Positions 52,215 through 61,351 of a DNA stretch of 64,000 nucleotides are shown one piece after another (within the stretch, counting starts at the first letter, position 1; each line of letters starts with the position of its first letter). This stretch comes from an uncultured Mollicutes bacterium (lineage in GTDB: Bacteria > Bacillota_I > Bacilli_A > RFN20 > CAG-826): NCBI GenBank assembly GCA_900540385.1, contig UQFY01000007.1, positions 1 through 64,000 on the forward strand, written 5' to 3'. Both the position numbers and the translations under genes were made by a program. The notes under the pieces were generated by a model, which saw only the letters and a program-made list of their open reading frames with translations, did no database searches and was not told the origin of the DNA.

Positions 52215-53090
52215 CTACCCCTTAGTTCCATAATCTAAAAATGCTATTTTTGAAACATCTCCTGTGTTTAGAGCGGTAAATACCGAATTGCAATAGATCC
52301 CTATTGCGTTTGACAGGGTTTGTGTTTTTCCGTTTTGTGACACTTCTTTGCCTAACAAAGCGATCATTTCAGCCTTAAAATCATCCGTTTCTTTTAAGGA
52401 AATCGCCTTTTCATCAACAATGAAACGAAAAGGCTCAATCAAATCACATGAAAAATTAAAATCATTAAAGTCATTCTTATGATGAATTCCTATTTGCGTA
52501 ATGTACCCCGAAGCAACGACGGCTCTGTTAAATTCAGATAAAAGAACGGTGTATCCATAGTCAAGACACGAATTTAAAAAGCAACTCTGATCTCTTGTAA
52601 ATCCATCGAAAAAACCATGATTAAAATATATTTTTGCTGCATGACCTTCGCGATTTGTGCTGTCCCCTATTTCTACATTCTCGGCGAAGTCATGTAAGAA
52701 CTCGGCATATTCTTTTATATCTCGTTGTAACAAGAAATAAGATTGATTTAGTATCTTTCTTCTTGTGATGGCTTGCCAAACAAGGTTCCGTATATCCTCA
52801 TCCCAAGAGATTTGTTCTCTAATTCTGCGTGAGGAATTGCTATTTCCGCGGCAAGAAACCAACTCACACGATGGATTATGCTTTTCATCGCAAAAGATAA
52901 CTTTAATCTTTCGTTTTGAAAGCTCATTAATAAGACTGGTTGTTAAAGAAACGGCTGTCGAAGCAATAATGATCGTGTGAATTTCATCCAAAAGGACCTT
53001 TTTCGTAATATCGGGTGTACGAAATACTAGATACGACAATGAGTATTCCAATTTTGAATGAGTATCGACCACTACTGTTCTAAAAGCCAT
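52215..53090 (-). CDS. cas1: CRISPR-associated endonuclease Cas1
   Basis: 291 residues, the type II-A size. Cas1 is the spacer integrase. The N-terminus MAFRTVVVDTHSKLEYSLSY and the helical part with EGHAAKIYFNHGF (metal-binding Glu) and later LIEPFRFIVDEKA match the family. The A of its ATG is the last base of the cas9 stop (TAATG). Confidence 0.95.
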   Translation of the reverse strand: MAFRTVVVDTHSKLEYSLSYLVFRTPDITKKVLLDEIHTIIIASTAVSLTTSLINELSKRKIKVIFCDEKHNPSCELVSCRGNSNSSRRIREQISWDEDIRNLVWQAITRRKILNQSYFLLQRDIKEYAEFLHDFAENVEIGDSTNREGHAAKIYFNHGFFDGFTRDQSCFLNSCLDYGYTVLLSEFNRAVVASGYITQIGIHHKNDFNDFNFSCDLIEPFRFIVDEKAISLKETDDFKAEMIALLGKEVSQNGKTQTLSNAIGIYCNSVFTALNTGDVSKIAFLDYGTKG

Positions 53091-56000
53091 TAAAGTTTCC
53101 TTTCAGAATGATAGAGACCAGTGATGGAATCAGAGCAAAGGAGAAGACCTTCTTGTAAGATTGCCCCACGAGACTTAAAGAATGCTACTTTGTTTGACAA
53201 CGTTTCAGACCTTCTTGTAAATACGCCAATAAAAGATCTTATAATTTCCAACTGTTCGCCAAGAGTTGTTTCTTGACTTTGTTCATTAAAAACAAAATCT
53301 CTTAATTTAGAAATCATAGGGCAATAATCAAATCTAGACTGATTAGATAAAGTGACAAGTTCTTCAAGAACGCGTTTGAATATTTTCCTTGAAAAAATAA
53401 TAGTGCTCTCGCCAGTTCTGTTTGTCTTTAACTCAAAGTCCATCTCTTTATTTGCGATATTGGGATATTTTTCAACAAATTTGATTAAATTCGAGAGATA
53501 AATTTCTGATTCCCTTGATAAGAAAACTGGACTGAATGGTTTCAATTTAACGCAAGCGGCGTTCTTACTGATGCATAAATACGTAAAGCCATCCTTTTTA
53601 ACTGTACAATCTAATTGCAGGGTCGCATTTAAATCTACCTTTACTACCTCATTTTCTTTATGGGGAACCAATTTGATGAGCTCATTGCTCACATCAATTC
53701 CGTTTTTAGCCTTTTTAATTAAAAGATGTGGGATCCCTACTAAGTAACGTGTTGTTTTCTTGCCGATTATGGTTGCAACACAATTGACCTCTGTGCTCAT
53801 TGAATCGTATCCACCATATTTGTCTGGTGACAAATTATCATGAACAGGAATCAAACTAGTGTTCTTTTTATAAATTGTTTGTTTGTAAAAAGCGCTGTCC
53901 TGGTAAGAGAAACGATACGTCAACAAGAAATCATGTCTTCTCGATGTTTGATCAATAAGTTCTCCTAATTCGGTTTTTTGCCCTTCTTTTATTTGAATTA
54001 AGGAAGAAATGTAACGTTCCATGTTTAATGAATGTTTTTCTTCATCCTGAGAAGCTTTTATAAAACGCATATTGCCATAGCGGTCAGTTAAAGTAACGCC
54101 AGAGACGATGTTTAGATATGCGTCTACCGCGTGATGAGTATCATTCAAATCTCTCAACTTTGGAATATTGAGTTCTTTTCTAATTTGAGATGGGTATTGT
54201 GCTTTTGAGAAGATTAGTTTTGCATTCGGATATAAGATTTTCAGAACATCACGTATAACAACATTGGAGCGGTTTACCACGTTGATTTGCGCGGCAACGA
54301 ACGCACCAAGCTCTTCTTCAGTAAGAGCGTTTGTTCTTGTGAGATTATTGAATTTCTTTTCTGACATCATTCCCGCTTTTTTCAGCTTTCTCCAGAAAAC
54401 AACATTGGCCGGATTTTTGCGAATGGATTCAGGCAATGGATATTCGTTAGAACGATGTTGGTTAATCTCTCTTTCAACTAAAACAAGATTGTCGATAGAA
54501 TCATCTTTCATCTTACTTTGAGGGATGATGTGATCTGTATCGTATTTATTTCCACTAAGGACGTCATCAATGTTGATTGGCTTACCTGTATATGCGTCCT
54601 TGCCATTTTGCAAGAAATACAAATATAAGTGTTTTCCGTTAATGCTCTGATCAGAATATTTCTTAAGCTCTTCTAGGACTTCATCTGCTTGTTTTTTCTC
54701 GGAGGTGTCTATTTTGACTAGGTTCTTTAAGAAATTTTGAATCTGGGTAGAACGAGATTTTGCTTTTTTGGTTAATTCTTGTTTCTTTTCCTTATCGTTA
54801 TTTTCCCTTGTGACTTCAATGGAAATTTGATCGGGTTCTTTTTTAGCTACTTTAGAGACTTCTTGGACGATACGTACAGCCTGAATGACAGGGCGTCTCA
54901 TTTTCGGTGGCATTTCTTCAATTAAATCTGAAACAATTTGTGATTTGCTTTTTGTTTGGAATGAGGCTGCGTTACAGGCGTCGATTACTTCCTGATAATC
55001 ATATTTGGCAAGAATTTGCATTAAATTTCCTTCACCGTTTCTCAATAAATCGATAATGGATTGCCTAATTTCACCATATTTGTCCGAATATCTAAGCTCT
55101 AAAAACTCTTTAGATAAAGGCGACCATTCTTTGCATTTAATGGTTTTGAGTAAAGCTTTTTGATTATTGGTTAAATCTGGGAATTCTTTTAAAACAGTCG
55201 CATCCGCATCCTTTGGAGAGTCGGTATATATCGTTTTAAGGAAGATGATTCTTTCACATTTGTTTAAGTCTTTAGGATTGTTGATATCTGGATGGATTAA
55301 GTCAAAGACACCGTTTTTAGCAAAAGACGCTCTTGAAGAACAACAAATATAGTCTTCTGGATTCCAACCAGATACGACAGCGTCGTTTTCTTTTGAGTTT
55401 GTCTTTGATTTCAAATATCTTTGTATGTCCCTCATCGTTGTTTTTGAACGTTGAGAAACGAAAGAGAATAAGTCGTTTAATTCCTCTAAAGACGGTTTGT
55501 TTCCGTTCACTTTTAGGTTGTTTAGCTTATTCCATGTATCGAAATCCTGATAAAGAATGGATTGCTTAGGAAGAACTGGTTTGTCCTTTAGGTAAGTACA
55601 CTTATTAGTCAAACCCTCCATGAATCCTTTCTTTGTTTCGTCCCAATCAATTGCTTCTTCGTAATCCCATGGTTTTAATGGACGGTACTCATTGTTTTTA
55701 AAAATAACGTTGGAATAGTTACTTTTGGTAGTTAAAGGACCACAATAATAAGGAATTTTGTATTGGAATAATTTGAGTATTTTGTCTTCAATTTCTGCTA
55801 TGCCCTTAATGTTTCTAGAAATAGCGTTCTTTAAAATAAGTTTTAATTCTTTTTGATGAAGTTGCATTGGAATGACGCTTGTAGAACGTAAGGCAATGGT
55901 CTGTAAGAGCCTATCCTGTTCGGCTAGGGATTTTAGCATTTGCCAATTGATTGTGTCTTTTCCAGCCAATAATGATTCATATGGCAAAATTGCATCCATT

Positions 56001-57190
56001 ACATATTTGTCAAAAGTGTGAATATCGCAACGCTTATCAACTAGGGTTTTATTGTGAGTGAAAGCCGGATAGTTTGACTTGTCGTTAGGATCATTAAAAA
56101 GCTTAACGTAAATCGAATTTTCACCAACAAATCCGTTTTGACTATCGATTTTTTTGCAGATGGATTTTAAAGCGGAGAGTTGAGATTTATGGGACTCATA
56201 TAGTTCTACAAAAGCGCTAGATAAATCATTCTTCCCGTTTAAAATGTCGGAAAGGTCACAATAATCAAAGACTGCTTTTGCGATATCCACTAAATCAAAG
56301 AAATCTCCGAGTATTTCTTGATATGTACCTTCATTTTCATCATAAGAAGAATTAAAGGAAATCTTTGTTTCTTGATATGTTTCTTCCCCTTTTGCGTTTA
56401 ATTTCTTTGTGGAGAATTCCCCGCCTGCGCAAAGGGTGCAAAACATTTCAAGGAAAGCTTTAGATTCTTCGGTTTTTTCGAACATGCTTAGAAGTTTTTC
56501 TTTTTTCGTTTTTTTCGGCAAATTCCTATCGTTTGCGCATGCGATGAATCCTTCATATTGAGATTTTGGTAAACCGATGAAACAGCTCTCTTCGTTTTTG
56601 TCATCTTCATTTTGTGAATCAAACAAAACTGCTAGTGTTTCGTTTAATCTATCAAAAATTGAATAGTTGAATTGACCAATTTTAATATCGCCTTCCCTTA
56701 AGAAATTACCACGATATTTGATGATATGGTGTATTGCTAAATATAGGAAACGAATATCCGAAAAAGCATGATCTTCATTTTCCATTAAAGCCTTTCTTAA
56801 GTGCCAAATGGTTGGATATCTTTTGTAATAATCTTTTTCTTCTTGTTTATTAACAAATAATGGGCAGTCTGTAACAGCCTGAGCTGGTTTATTCGGATCG
56901 TCGTTTTGAATGGCGGAGTTTTCTAATCTCAACAAAAATGTAGGGTCTTTTTCTTTAAGCAACGGGTCGAAAAGAACATTCAACAAACGAATTCGTTCTT
57001 TCCTCCTTGCTAATCGCCTTCCTGCGACACGGAATCCTCTTCTTCCCTTTGCGTCATTTGCTTCCGAAAAGATACGAGCTCCCCATGCGGTTTTCCCCTT
57101 CAATCTGTATAAACGAAAATTTTCGTCAGTTGCGGCCCAACCAACAGAATCCGAGCCAACGTCAAGTCCAATAAATAACTTATCAGCCAT
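53090..57190 (-). CDS. cas9: CRISPR-associated endonuclease Cas9, type II-A
   Basis: 1366 residues, typical of long II-A Cas9. It cuts DNA guided by crRNA and tracrRNA. RuvC-I: GLDVGSDSVGWA with D10. The Arg-rich bridge helix follows at about 55-80 (RRGFRVAGRRLARRKERIRL). RuvC-II: SIEVTREN with E792. HNH: YDTDHIIPQSK with H887, and NLVLVEREINQHR behind it. RuvC-III: HHAVDAYL with H1020 and D1023. The C-terminal region (from about 1080) should read the PAM, which cannot be predicted here. All catalytic residues are intact. SD AAGAGGA precedes the ATG. tracrRNA lies directly upstream on the same strand. Confidence 0.98.
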   Translation of the reverse strand: MADKLFIGLDVGSDSVGWAATDENFRLYRLKGKTAWGARIFSEANDAKGRRGFRVAGRRLARRKERIRLLNVLFDPLLKEKDPTFLLRLENSAIQNDDPNKPAQAVTDCPLFVNKQEEKDYYKRYPTIWHLRKALMENEDHAFSDIRFLYLAIHHIIKYRGNFLREGDIKIGQFNYSIFDRLNETLAVLFDSQNEDDKNEESCFIGLPKSQYEGFIACANDRNLPKKTKKEKLLSMFEKTEESKAFLEMFCTLCAGGEFSTKKLNAKGEETYQETKISFNSSYDENEGTYQEILGDFFDLVDIAKAVFDYCDLSDILNGKNDLSSAFVELYESHKSQLSALKSICKKIDSQNGFVGENSIYVKLFNDPNDKSNYPAFTHNKTLVDKRCDIHTFDKYVMDAILPYESLLAGKDTINWQMLKSLAEQDRLLQTIALRSTSVIPMQLHQKELKLILKNAISRNIKGIAEIEDKILKLFQYKIPYYCGPLTTKSNYSNVIFKNNEYRPLKPWDYEEAIDWDETKKGFMEGLTNKCTYLKDKPVLPKQSILYQDFDTWNKLNNLKVNGNKPSLEELNDLFSFVSQRSKTTMRDIQRYLKSKTNSKENDAVVSGWNPEDYICCSSRASFAKNGVFDLIHPDINNPKDLNKCERIIFLKTIYTDSPKDADATVLKEFPDLTNNQKALLKTIKCKEWSPLSKEFLELRYSDKYGEIRQSIIDLLRNGEGNLMQILAKYDYQEVIDACNAASFQTKSKSQIVSDLIEEMPPKMRRPVIQAVRIVQEVSKVAKKEPDQISIEVTRENNDKEKKQELTKKAKSRSTQIQNFLKNLVKIDTSEKKQADEVLEELKKYSDQSINGKHLYLYFLQNGKDAYTGKPINIDDVLSGNKYDTDHIIPQSKMKDDSIDNLVLVEREINQHRSNEYPLPESIRKNPANVVFWRKLKKAGMMSEKKFNNLTRTNALTEEELGAFVAAQINVVNRSNVVIRDVLKILYPNAKLIFSKAQYPSQIRKELNIPKLRDLNDTHHAVDAYLNIVSGVTLTDRYGNMRFIKASQDEEKHSLNMERYISSLIQIKEGQKTELGELIDQTSRRHDFLLTYRFSYQDSAFYKQTIYKKNTSLIPVHDNLSPDKYGGYDSMSTEVNCVATIIGKKTTRYLVGIPHLLIKKAKNGIDVSNELIKLVPHKENEVVKVDLNATLQLDCTVKKDGFTYLCISKNAACVKLKPFSPVFLSRESEIYLSNLIKFVEKYPNIANKEMDFELKTNRTGESTIIFSRKIFKRVLEELVTLSNQSRFDYCPMISKLRDFVFNEQSQETTLGEQLEIIRSFIGVFTRRSETLSNKVAFFKSRGAILQEGLLLCSDSITGLYHSERKL

Positions 57191-57217
57191 ACTATGTCCT
57201 CTTATTTATATGACAAA

Positions 57218-57246
57218 ATTATATCAAAATGGCTTGATAACAAAAA
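57218..57246 (-). promoter_or_regulatory. promoter of the cas operon
   Basis: TATAAT (57223-57218 on the reverse strand) lies 17 bases after TTTTTG, which is also the U-run of the tracrRNA terminator. Transcription would start about 21 bases before the cas9 ATG. Confidence 0.6.
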
Positions 57247-57349
57247 TAGCCAGAAGTACTGGCTATCTAAGTGACCTAATGGTCATTCTCCAATGGAGAA
57301 CCTTGTAGCAATATGCTTATTTGAACGTAGCAGTGTTGTCTTACAATGC
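57242..57349 (-). ncRNA. tracrRNA
   Basis: About 108 nt on the reverse strand just ahead of cas9. The anti-repeat TAAGACAACACTGC (57343-57330) is an exact complement of 14 bases of the repeat; after a bulge, TCAAAT (57324-57319) pairs with the repeat's first six bases GTTTGA. Next come two hairpins: TTCTCC/GGAGAA (57300-57286) and GACC/GGTC (57284-57273). The 3' end is a terminator hairpin ATAGCCAG/CTGGCTAT (57266-57246) with a T run to 57242. This is the layout of known II-A tracrRNAs: lower stem, bulge, upper stem, nexus-like part and 3' hairpins. Confidence 0.93.
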
Positions 57350-57355
57350 AAATTT

Positions 57356-57384
57356 ATTATGGTTGTTGTACGGCGTGAAATCAA
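57356..57384 (-). promoter_or_regulatory. promoter of tracrRNA
   Basis: On the reverse strand TTGATT (57384-57379) and CATAAT (57361-57356) are separated by 17 bases. The start would be near 57349, at the 5' edge of the anti-repeat. The gap between it and the ATPase gene at 57475 holds no further gene. Confidence 0.75.
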
Positions 57385-57474
57385 TTGAATCTTATTATTT
57401 ATGTATATATGCAAAAATATTGCATAACAACATAATTATTAATAAGATATTCTTGGTAATGAAAGGGAATGCAT

Positions 57475-58761
57475 ATGCTATTGGAACTAACTTTTAACAA
57501 TTATCGTTTATTCAAGGGAACGAACACTTTTTCTTTTTTGGCGGATAAACGTACAAAAACCCTGATGTCTAATTCCTACCAACTTGATAATCGTAACGTT
57601 TTGAAAACGATGGCTATTTATGGTCCTAACAACTCTGGAAAATCAAACATTTGCTCTCTTTTCAAAACAATCAAAAAAGTAACAGCAGGAGACGTTTCTT
57701 TTGAAATGAATCGCGCTCTTTTTCGTGATGCACCTCTTACCTGTGTCAAAATAACCTTCAATAACGAAGACGATATGGGTTGGCTCTCCTATGAATTTCA
57801 CTATGATTCTTCTTCGTCTCGTTTTGTTTACGAAAAGATGGCTTCCATTCATTACTATGAAAGTAACAACGTTCAAAGCAAAACGATTTTCGAGAAAGAC
57901 TATGAGAAGAAAACTTTGTATATTTTAAATGAAGACAAATCCGCATTTCTTTCCTTTGTTTCCTCAAAATACCCATTCCTTTTTGCTGTAGAAATGGACT
58001 CTCCTATGTTTAAGGAACTCACAAAATATAAAAAAGCATTAGAAGATTTTTCTTCCTCTCTTGTTGTGGTGAATATGTTTAATATTCCTATCGAAAAAAC
58101 AATTGAATCACTTAAGGGGAGCGATGAAAACAAAAAACAATTCATCTCTTCTTTCGTCAAGAATGCGGATATTTCTATTCAAGGTTTCCGTTATAACGAA
58201 GTTCCGCTTCTTTTGAAAAATAATGATGCTGAGATTTCCGAGAAAACGTTAAGAGACTCTAAGGATATGGATATGTTTCACTTATTTACCAAATATGGGG
58301 ACATTGAAGTTCCGTCCGTCTTATTTGATTCAACAGGAACCAAAAAGGTTGAAGCTGTTGCAGCTTACATATATGACGCTATTAAAGGGAAAAAGACCTT
58401 GATCATGGATGAAATGGATAATGGCCTCCATTATTTGATTACAAAATCGATTGTTTCCACATTCAATAATCTTTTAAACGATGGGGCACAATTACTTTTT
58501 ACCGCTCATGATTTGATGCTTATTGGATGTAAGATGCTGCTTCGAAAAGACCAGATTTGTTTCATTCGCAGGAACATGGTTGAAGCGTCTGTCTATTGCC
58601 TAAAGGACGCTACCGTTTCTGAAGGAGGACCAAGGTCGGGTGGTGATCTTTTAAAACGATATAATGCTGGAGATTTTGAAAAGCTTCCATCGCCGGATTT
58701 CATGGACGATCTGATTCGAATTAAAAACGAAAGGAAGAATCATGAGGCAAAACAAATATAG
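57475..58761 (+). CDS. ABC/OLD-type AAA ATPase of a putative two-gene defence system
   Basis: 428 residues from the ATG reading MLLELTFNNYRLF; AAAGGG is eight bases before it, while the ATG at 57469 is too close to that SD. AAA_15/AAA_21-type ATPase: Walker A GPNNSGKS at 50-57, an insertion of about 230 residues, a signature-like STGTKKVEAVAAYIYDA, Walker B KTLIMDEMDNGLH and LLFTAHD. The family includes RloA, AbiL and the AriA subunit of PARIS. The next gene overlaps by 20 bases and encodes a TOPRIM-like protein, the usual nuclease partner of these ATPases. It lies beside tracrRNA-cas9 but diverges from it. Probably senses phage and controls the partner; the precise system is undecided. Confidence 0.8.
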   Translation: MLLELTFNNYRLFKGTNTFSFLADKRTKTLMSNSYQLDNRNVLKTMAIYGPNNSGKSNICSLFKTIKKVTAGDVSFEMNRALFRDAPLTCVKITFNNEDDMGWLSYEFHYDSSSSRFVYEKMASIHYYESNNVQSKTIFEKDYEKKTLYILNEDKSAFLSFVSSKYPFLFAVEMDSPMFKELTKYKKALEDFSSSLVVVNMFNIPIEKTIESLKGSDENKKQFISSFVKNADISIQGFRYNEVPLLLKNNDAEISEKTLRDSKDMDMFHLFTKYGDIEVPSVLFDSTGTKKVEAVAAYIYDAIKGKKTLIMDEMDNGLHYLITKSIVSTFNNLLNDGAQLLFTAHDLMLIGCKMLLRKDQICFIRRNMVEASVYCLKDATVSEGGPRSGGDLLKRYNAGDFEKLPSPDFMDDLIRIKNERKNHEAKQI

Positions 58762-59392
58762 AATATGCCTCATTGTGGAAGGCAATGAAGAAGAGTGCTT
58801 CTTTGAAATGGTTAATGAACTGGGCTTGAATGAACGTTTTGAATTGATAATTAAAAACGCTCACGGCTACGGCAATGTTGCACCTTATTATCAAAGTTAC
58901 ATTTCACGCGAAGACGTCGACTGTGTTTTAGCTGTATATGATGTTGATAATAAAATGAATGAAGTGAATTCAACGTATAATCACGTGCTCAATGGCCTCA
59001 TTTCTATTCTAGGAGAAAAGAGACGCGCAAAAGCTGTTAGCATTTGTACGAATCCTAATATTTTTCAAATCTTTTTGCTAGGCTGTGATTGCCTTAAAAA
59101 TGTAGCTATTACAAGTACAATTAAAGCAAACAATTCCACATTATTGGAAAAGTACTGGCCAAACATGCATAAAACATATGCGGCAAAAGAATGGCAATTG
59201 GATATGATGAAAGATTCCTATGTTTATGGGACCTATTGTTATGATAATCTGTTAAAAAACTTAGAAGAGCTTGATGAGGATTATTATCATCTTCCAGGAA
59301 GCAACATTCTTTCTTTGCTTAGAGCGTTAAAAGGTGAAGACGATACTTATTTTAAGAAAATTAATCAAACGGCAGGTTTCTATGAAGAATAG
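58742..59392 (+). CDS. TOPRIM-like effector partner of the ATPase
   Basis: 216 residues. The TOPRIM pattern is clear: N-terminal ICLIVEGNEEECFFEMV with Glu 13, then VLAVYDVDNKM with Asp 67 and Asp 69. The second half contains ICTNPNIFQIFLLGCDCLKN and a helical end. RloB, AriB (DUF4435) and DUF4276 proteins share this plan, and all pair with ABC-type ATPases. A nuclease, possibly toxic when released, is inferred. AGGAAG precedes the ATG, which lies inside the ATPase gene, so the two are coupled. A 153-base gap follows before a convergent gene; no terminator is clear there. Confidence 0.75.
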   Translation: MRQNKYRICLIVEGNEEECFFEMVNELGLNERFELIIKNAHGYGNVAPYYQSYISREDVDCVLAVYDVDNKMNEVNSTYNHVLNGLISILGEKRRAKAVSICTNPNIFQIFLLGCDCLKNVAITSTIKANNSTLLEKYWPNMHKTYAAKEWQLDMMKDSYVYGTYCYDNLLKNLEELDEDYYHLPGSNILSLLRALKGEDDTYFKKINQTAGFYEE

Positions 59393-59545
59393 GTGTATTT
59401 TTAGCTTTACTTTTTGCTTATTGCATTTTCTATTCGGCTTACTGTAAACGTATTTCTTGTTTAATTTAAGAGGGATGAGAACGCGCGATACATATATTAA
59501 TAAAACTCGTATTTCATCACTTTGTATAACGAATCGTTAAGAATG

Positions 59546-60952
59546 CTATTTGCTTATTACTTCACCTTTTTCGATATATTCGTTCAATAAGAAAGGCAAG
59601 TAATAGAATGGAATGGTGTATACTCCGCTTTCCTTATCGAAGCCGTATTTGTTTTGAGATACTTTTATGGAGTATTTATATTGGTTGAACGTTTTATAAA
59701 CGGCCAAGGAATTTAATGTTCCCCTGTTCTTTTTAACATCCATCGGGACAATGACGTTATTCACATTTAAAAGAAACTCAAATTCCGAAGATGTTTTCCC
59801 CTTCCAGTAGAATAGATCGATATTTCTTGCACGGAGCTCTTCTGCGACGAAATTCTCCATAAAGATTCCTGATAATGTATTTGTTTTTAACGACTCGCTG
59901 AAGGAGGCTAAGTTCATTTCGGATTCAATGGTGAACAGTCCACAATCTGGTAGATATATACGGAACAAAGATTCTGAATCGGCACGTAAAGGCAAAGTAA
60001 TTCTTTCCTTTACCTGAGAACATTTATAAATAAGCCTAGCGATTTCTAGCCAATCGAATGAAGACATATAGTCCCTGAATCTCTTCCCTTCCTCGATAAC
60101 GGAAATCTTATAGTTCTTGTTCTCTTTGCTTAATTGATTATATATATTGCTAAAAACAATCCTGCTTCGAGCGATTGTTTGACTTGAAATCTGATAGAGC
60201 CCCATATCCGAAAGATAATTATCAAAGATTCTTCGCAATTTCTCTTGAGCATATAAAGGAGAACCGGATTGAATGAAAACGTCTACGACTTCAGGCATTC
60301 CGCCTATTTTTAGATAATCATAAAAATAGCCCATGGCCATTTGATGATATTCTGCATTCAATGTGACCTTCGTATTGAATGAATCCTTTAAGAATTGATA
60401 GAAAGACGGTTTGTATGCGAGTAAAAACTCATCGAAAGTCATTGGATAGATATCTAGTTCCTCAATTTTTCCAACCGGGAAAAGAAAATTGTTATGACCA
60501 TCTTGATTTTCTTTGCTGATTTCAGGGTCTAAAATCACACCTCTTCCGTCTTTTTCCGTTTCGATTTGTTTTAGCTTAACACGAACCAATGAACCAGCCA
60601 TGATAACGGGGATGTTTTTATAATCTTGAGCAAAATACTTTGCTGCGGTAAGTATTTGCACCGCTTCCTGTATTTCATCAAAGAAAAGCAACGTGTCTTC
60701 GTTAATTGCCGTCTCAAGGTTCAAGGAAATATATTGAATGATTTCCTTTGCGGATGGATGATTCTTAACGAATTTTCTAATTTGAGCGTCTGAACGAAAG
60801 TCGACATATATAACACGCTTAAAATTGCTTGGACCAAATAATTCTTTTATGACATACGTCTTTCCTACTTGCCTTGCCCCATTTAGTAATAACGGTTTGC
60901 GGAAGGGGTCCTTTTTCCATTTAATTAGTTTTTCTTCGATCGAACGTTTCAT
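59546..60952 (-). CDS. AAA ATPase with DUF4143 domain (GARQVGKT subfamily)
   Basis: 468 residues. N-terminal ATPase: Walker A NGARQVGKT (about 24-31), Walker B DTLLFFDEIQEA, sensor VIMAGSLVRVKL. Then IGGMPEVVDVF, a helical middle part, and DUF4143 with YLPDCGLFTIE and the nuclease-like ending FEFLLNVNNVIVPMDVKKNR. The family's biological role is not established. SD AAGGAGT lies before the ATG. Its promoter carries two 33-bp tandem repeats. It is convergent with the TOPRIM gene. Confidence 0.85.
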   Translation of the reverse strand: MKRSIEEKLIKWKKDPFRKPLLLNGARQVGKTYVIKELFGPSNFKRVIYVDFRSDAQIRKFVKNHPSAKEIIQYISLNLETAINEDTLLFFDEIQEAVQILTAAKYFAQDYKNIPVIMAGSLVRVKLKQIETEKDGRGVILDPEISKENQDGHNNFLFPVGKIEELDIYPMTFDEFLLAYKPSFYQFLKDSFNTKVTLNAEYHQMAMGYFYDYLKIGGMPEVVDVFIQSGSPLYAQEKLRRIFDNYLSDMGLYQISSQTIARSRIVFSNIYNQLSKENKNYKISVIEEGKRFRDYMSSFDWLEIARLIYKCSQVKERITLPLRADSESLFRIYLPDCGLFTIESEMNLASFSESLKTNTLSGIFMENFVAEELRARNIDLFYWKGKTSSEFEFLLNVNNVIVPMDVKKNRGTLNSLAVYKTFNQYKYSIKVSQNKYGFDKESGVYTIPFYYLPFLLNEYIEKGEVISK

Positions 60953-60968
60953 TAGAAAATACTCCTTA

Positions 60969-61034
60969 CAATTAAATTATGTGTAATCAATGCACGTTTT
61001 TCAATTGAATTATGTGCAACAATTACACGTTTTT
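60969..61034 (-). repeat. two 33-bp tandem repeats in the promoter of the ATPase gene
   Basis: Units 60969-61001 and 61002-61034 both run CAATT-R-AATTATGTG-Y-AA at the start and CACGTTTTT at the end. Inside each is a 15-base imperfect palindrome, GTGTAATCAATGCAC in one and GTGCAACAATTACAC in the other, the second being nearly the reverse complement of the first. Confidence 0.85.
60976..61004 (-). promoter_or_regulatory. promoter of the 468-residue ATPase, overlapping the repeats
   Basis: On the reverse strand TTGAAA (61004-60999) and CATAAT (60981-60976) are 17 bases apart. The inner palindrome of the first unit fills the spacer between them, so a bound protein would block RNA polymerase. 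Confidence 0.6.
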
Positions 61035-61207
61035 TAAAAGAAACGCTTATTTAGAGTTTCCTCATTTATTATTCTGGCTTGCAATAAAAGTGTGTTTTTT
61101 GTTTCTGATTCATATATAAAAAGATATAGAGAACCATGGTTTTAAAAACTCAAACACATAATTTCTTGCAACTCTCGAAAAACAAAATTATTTCAATCAT
61201 AAATGTG

Positions 61208-61306
61208 CCGATTCTATTCCTTTTTTGAAGAAAGTAATATCCGATTTTATTCCTTTTTACAAAAAATCAGTATCCGATTTTATTCCTTTTTTATTAAAAA
61301 ATACGA
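61208..61306 (+). repeat. three 33-bp tandem repeats upstream of the 438-residue ATPase
   Basis: CCGATTYTATTCCTTTTT starts at 61208, 61241 and 61274, an exact 33-base period; the rest of each unit is A-rich. The third copy reaches the -35 region of the TATAAT promoter at 61316. The remainder of the 399-base gap from 60953 to 61351 holds no gene. Confidence 0.85.
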
Positions 61307-61315
61307 TAAATTGTT

Positions 61316-61321
61316 TATAAT
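61316..61321 (+). promoter_or_regulatory. -10 box of the 438-residue ATPase gene
   Basis: TATAAT 31 bases before the ATG; the -35 position (about 61293-61298) lies within the last 33-bp unit and is not consensus. SD TTGGAGG precedes the start. Confidence 0.6.
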
Positions 61322-61351
61322 GTATGTAAGATAAACATTTGGAGGATTCTT

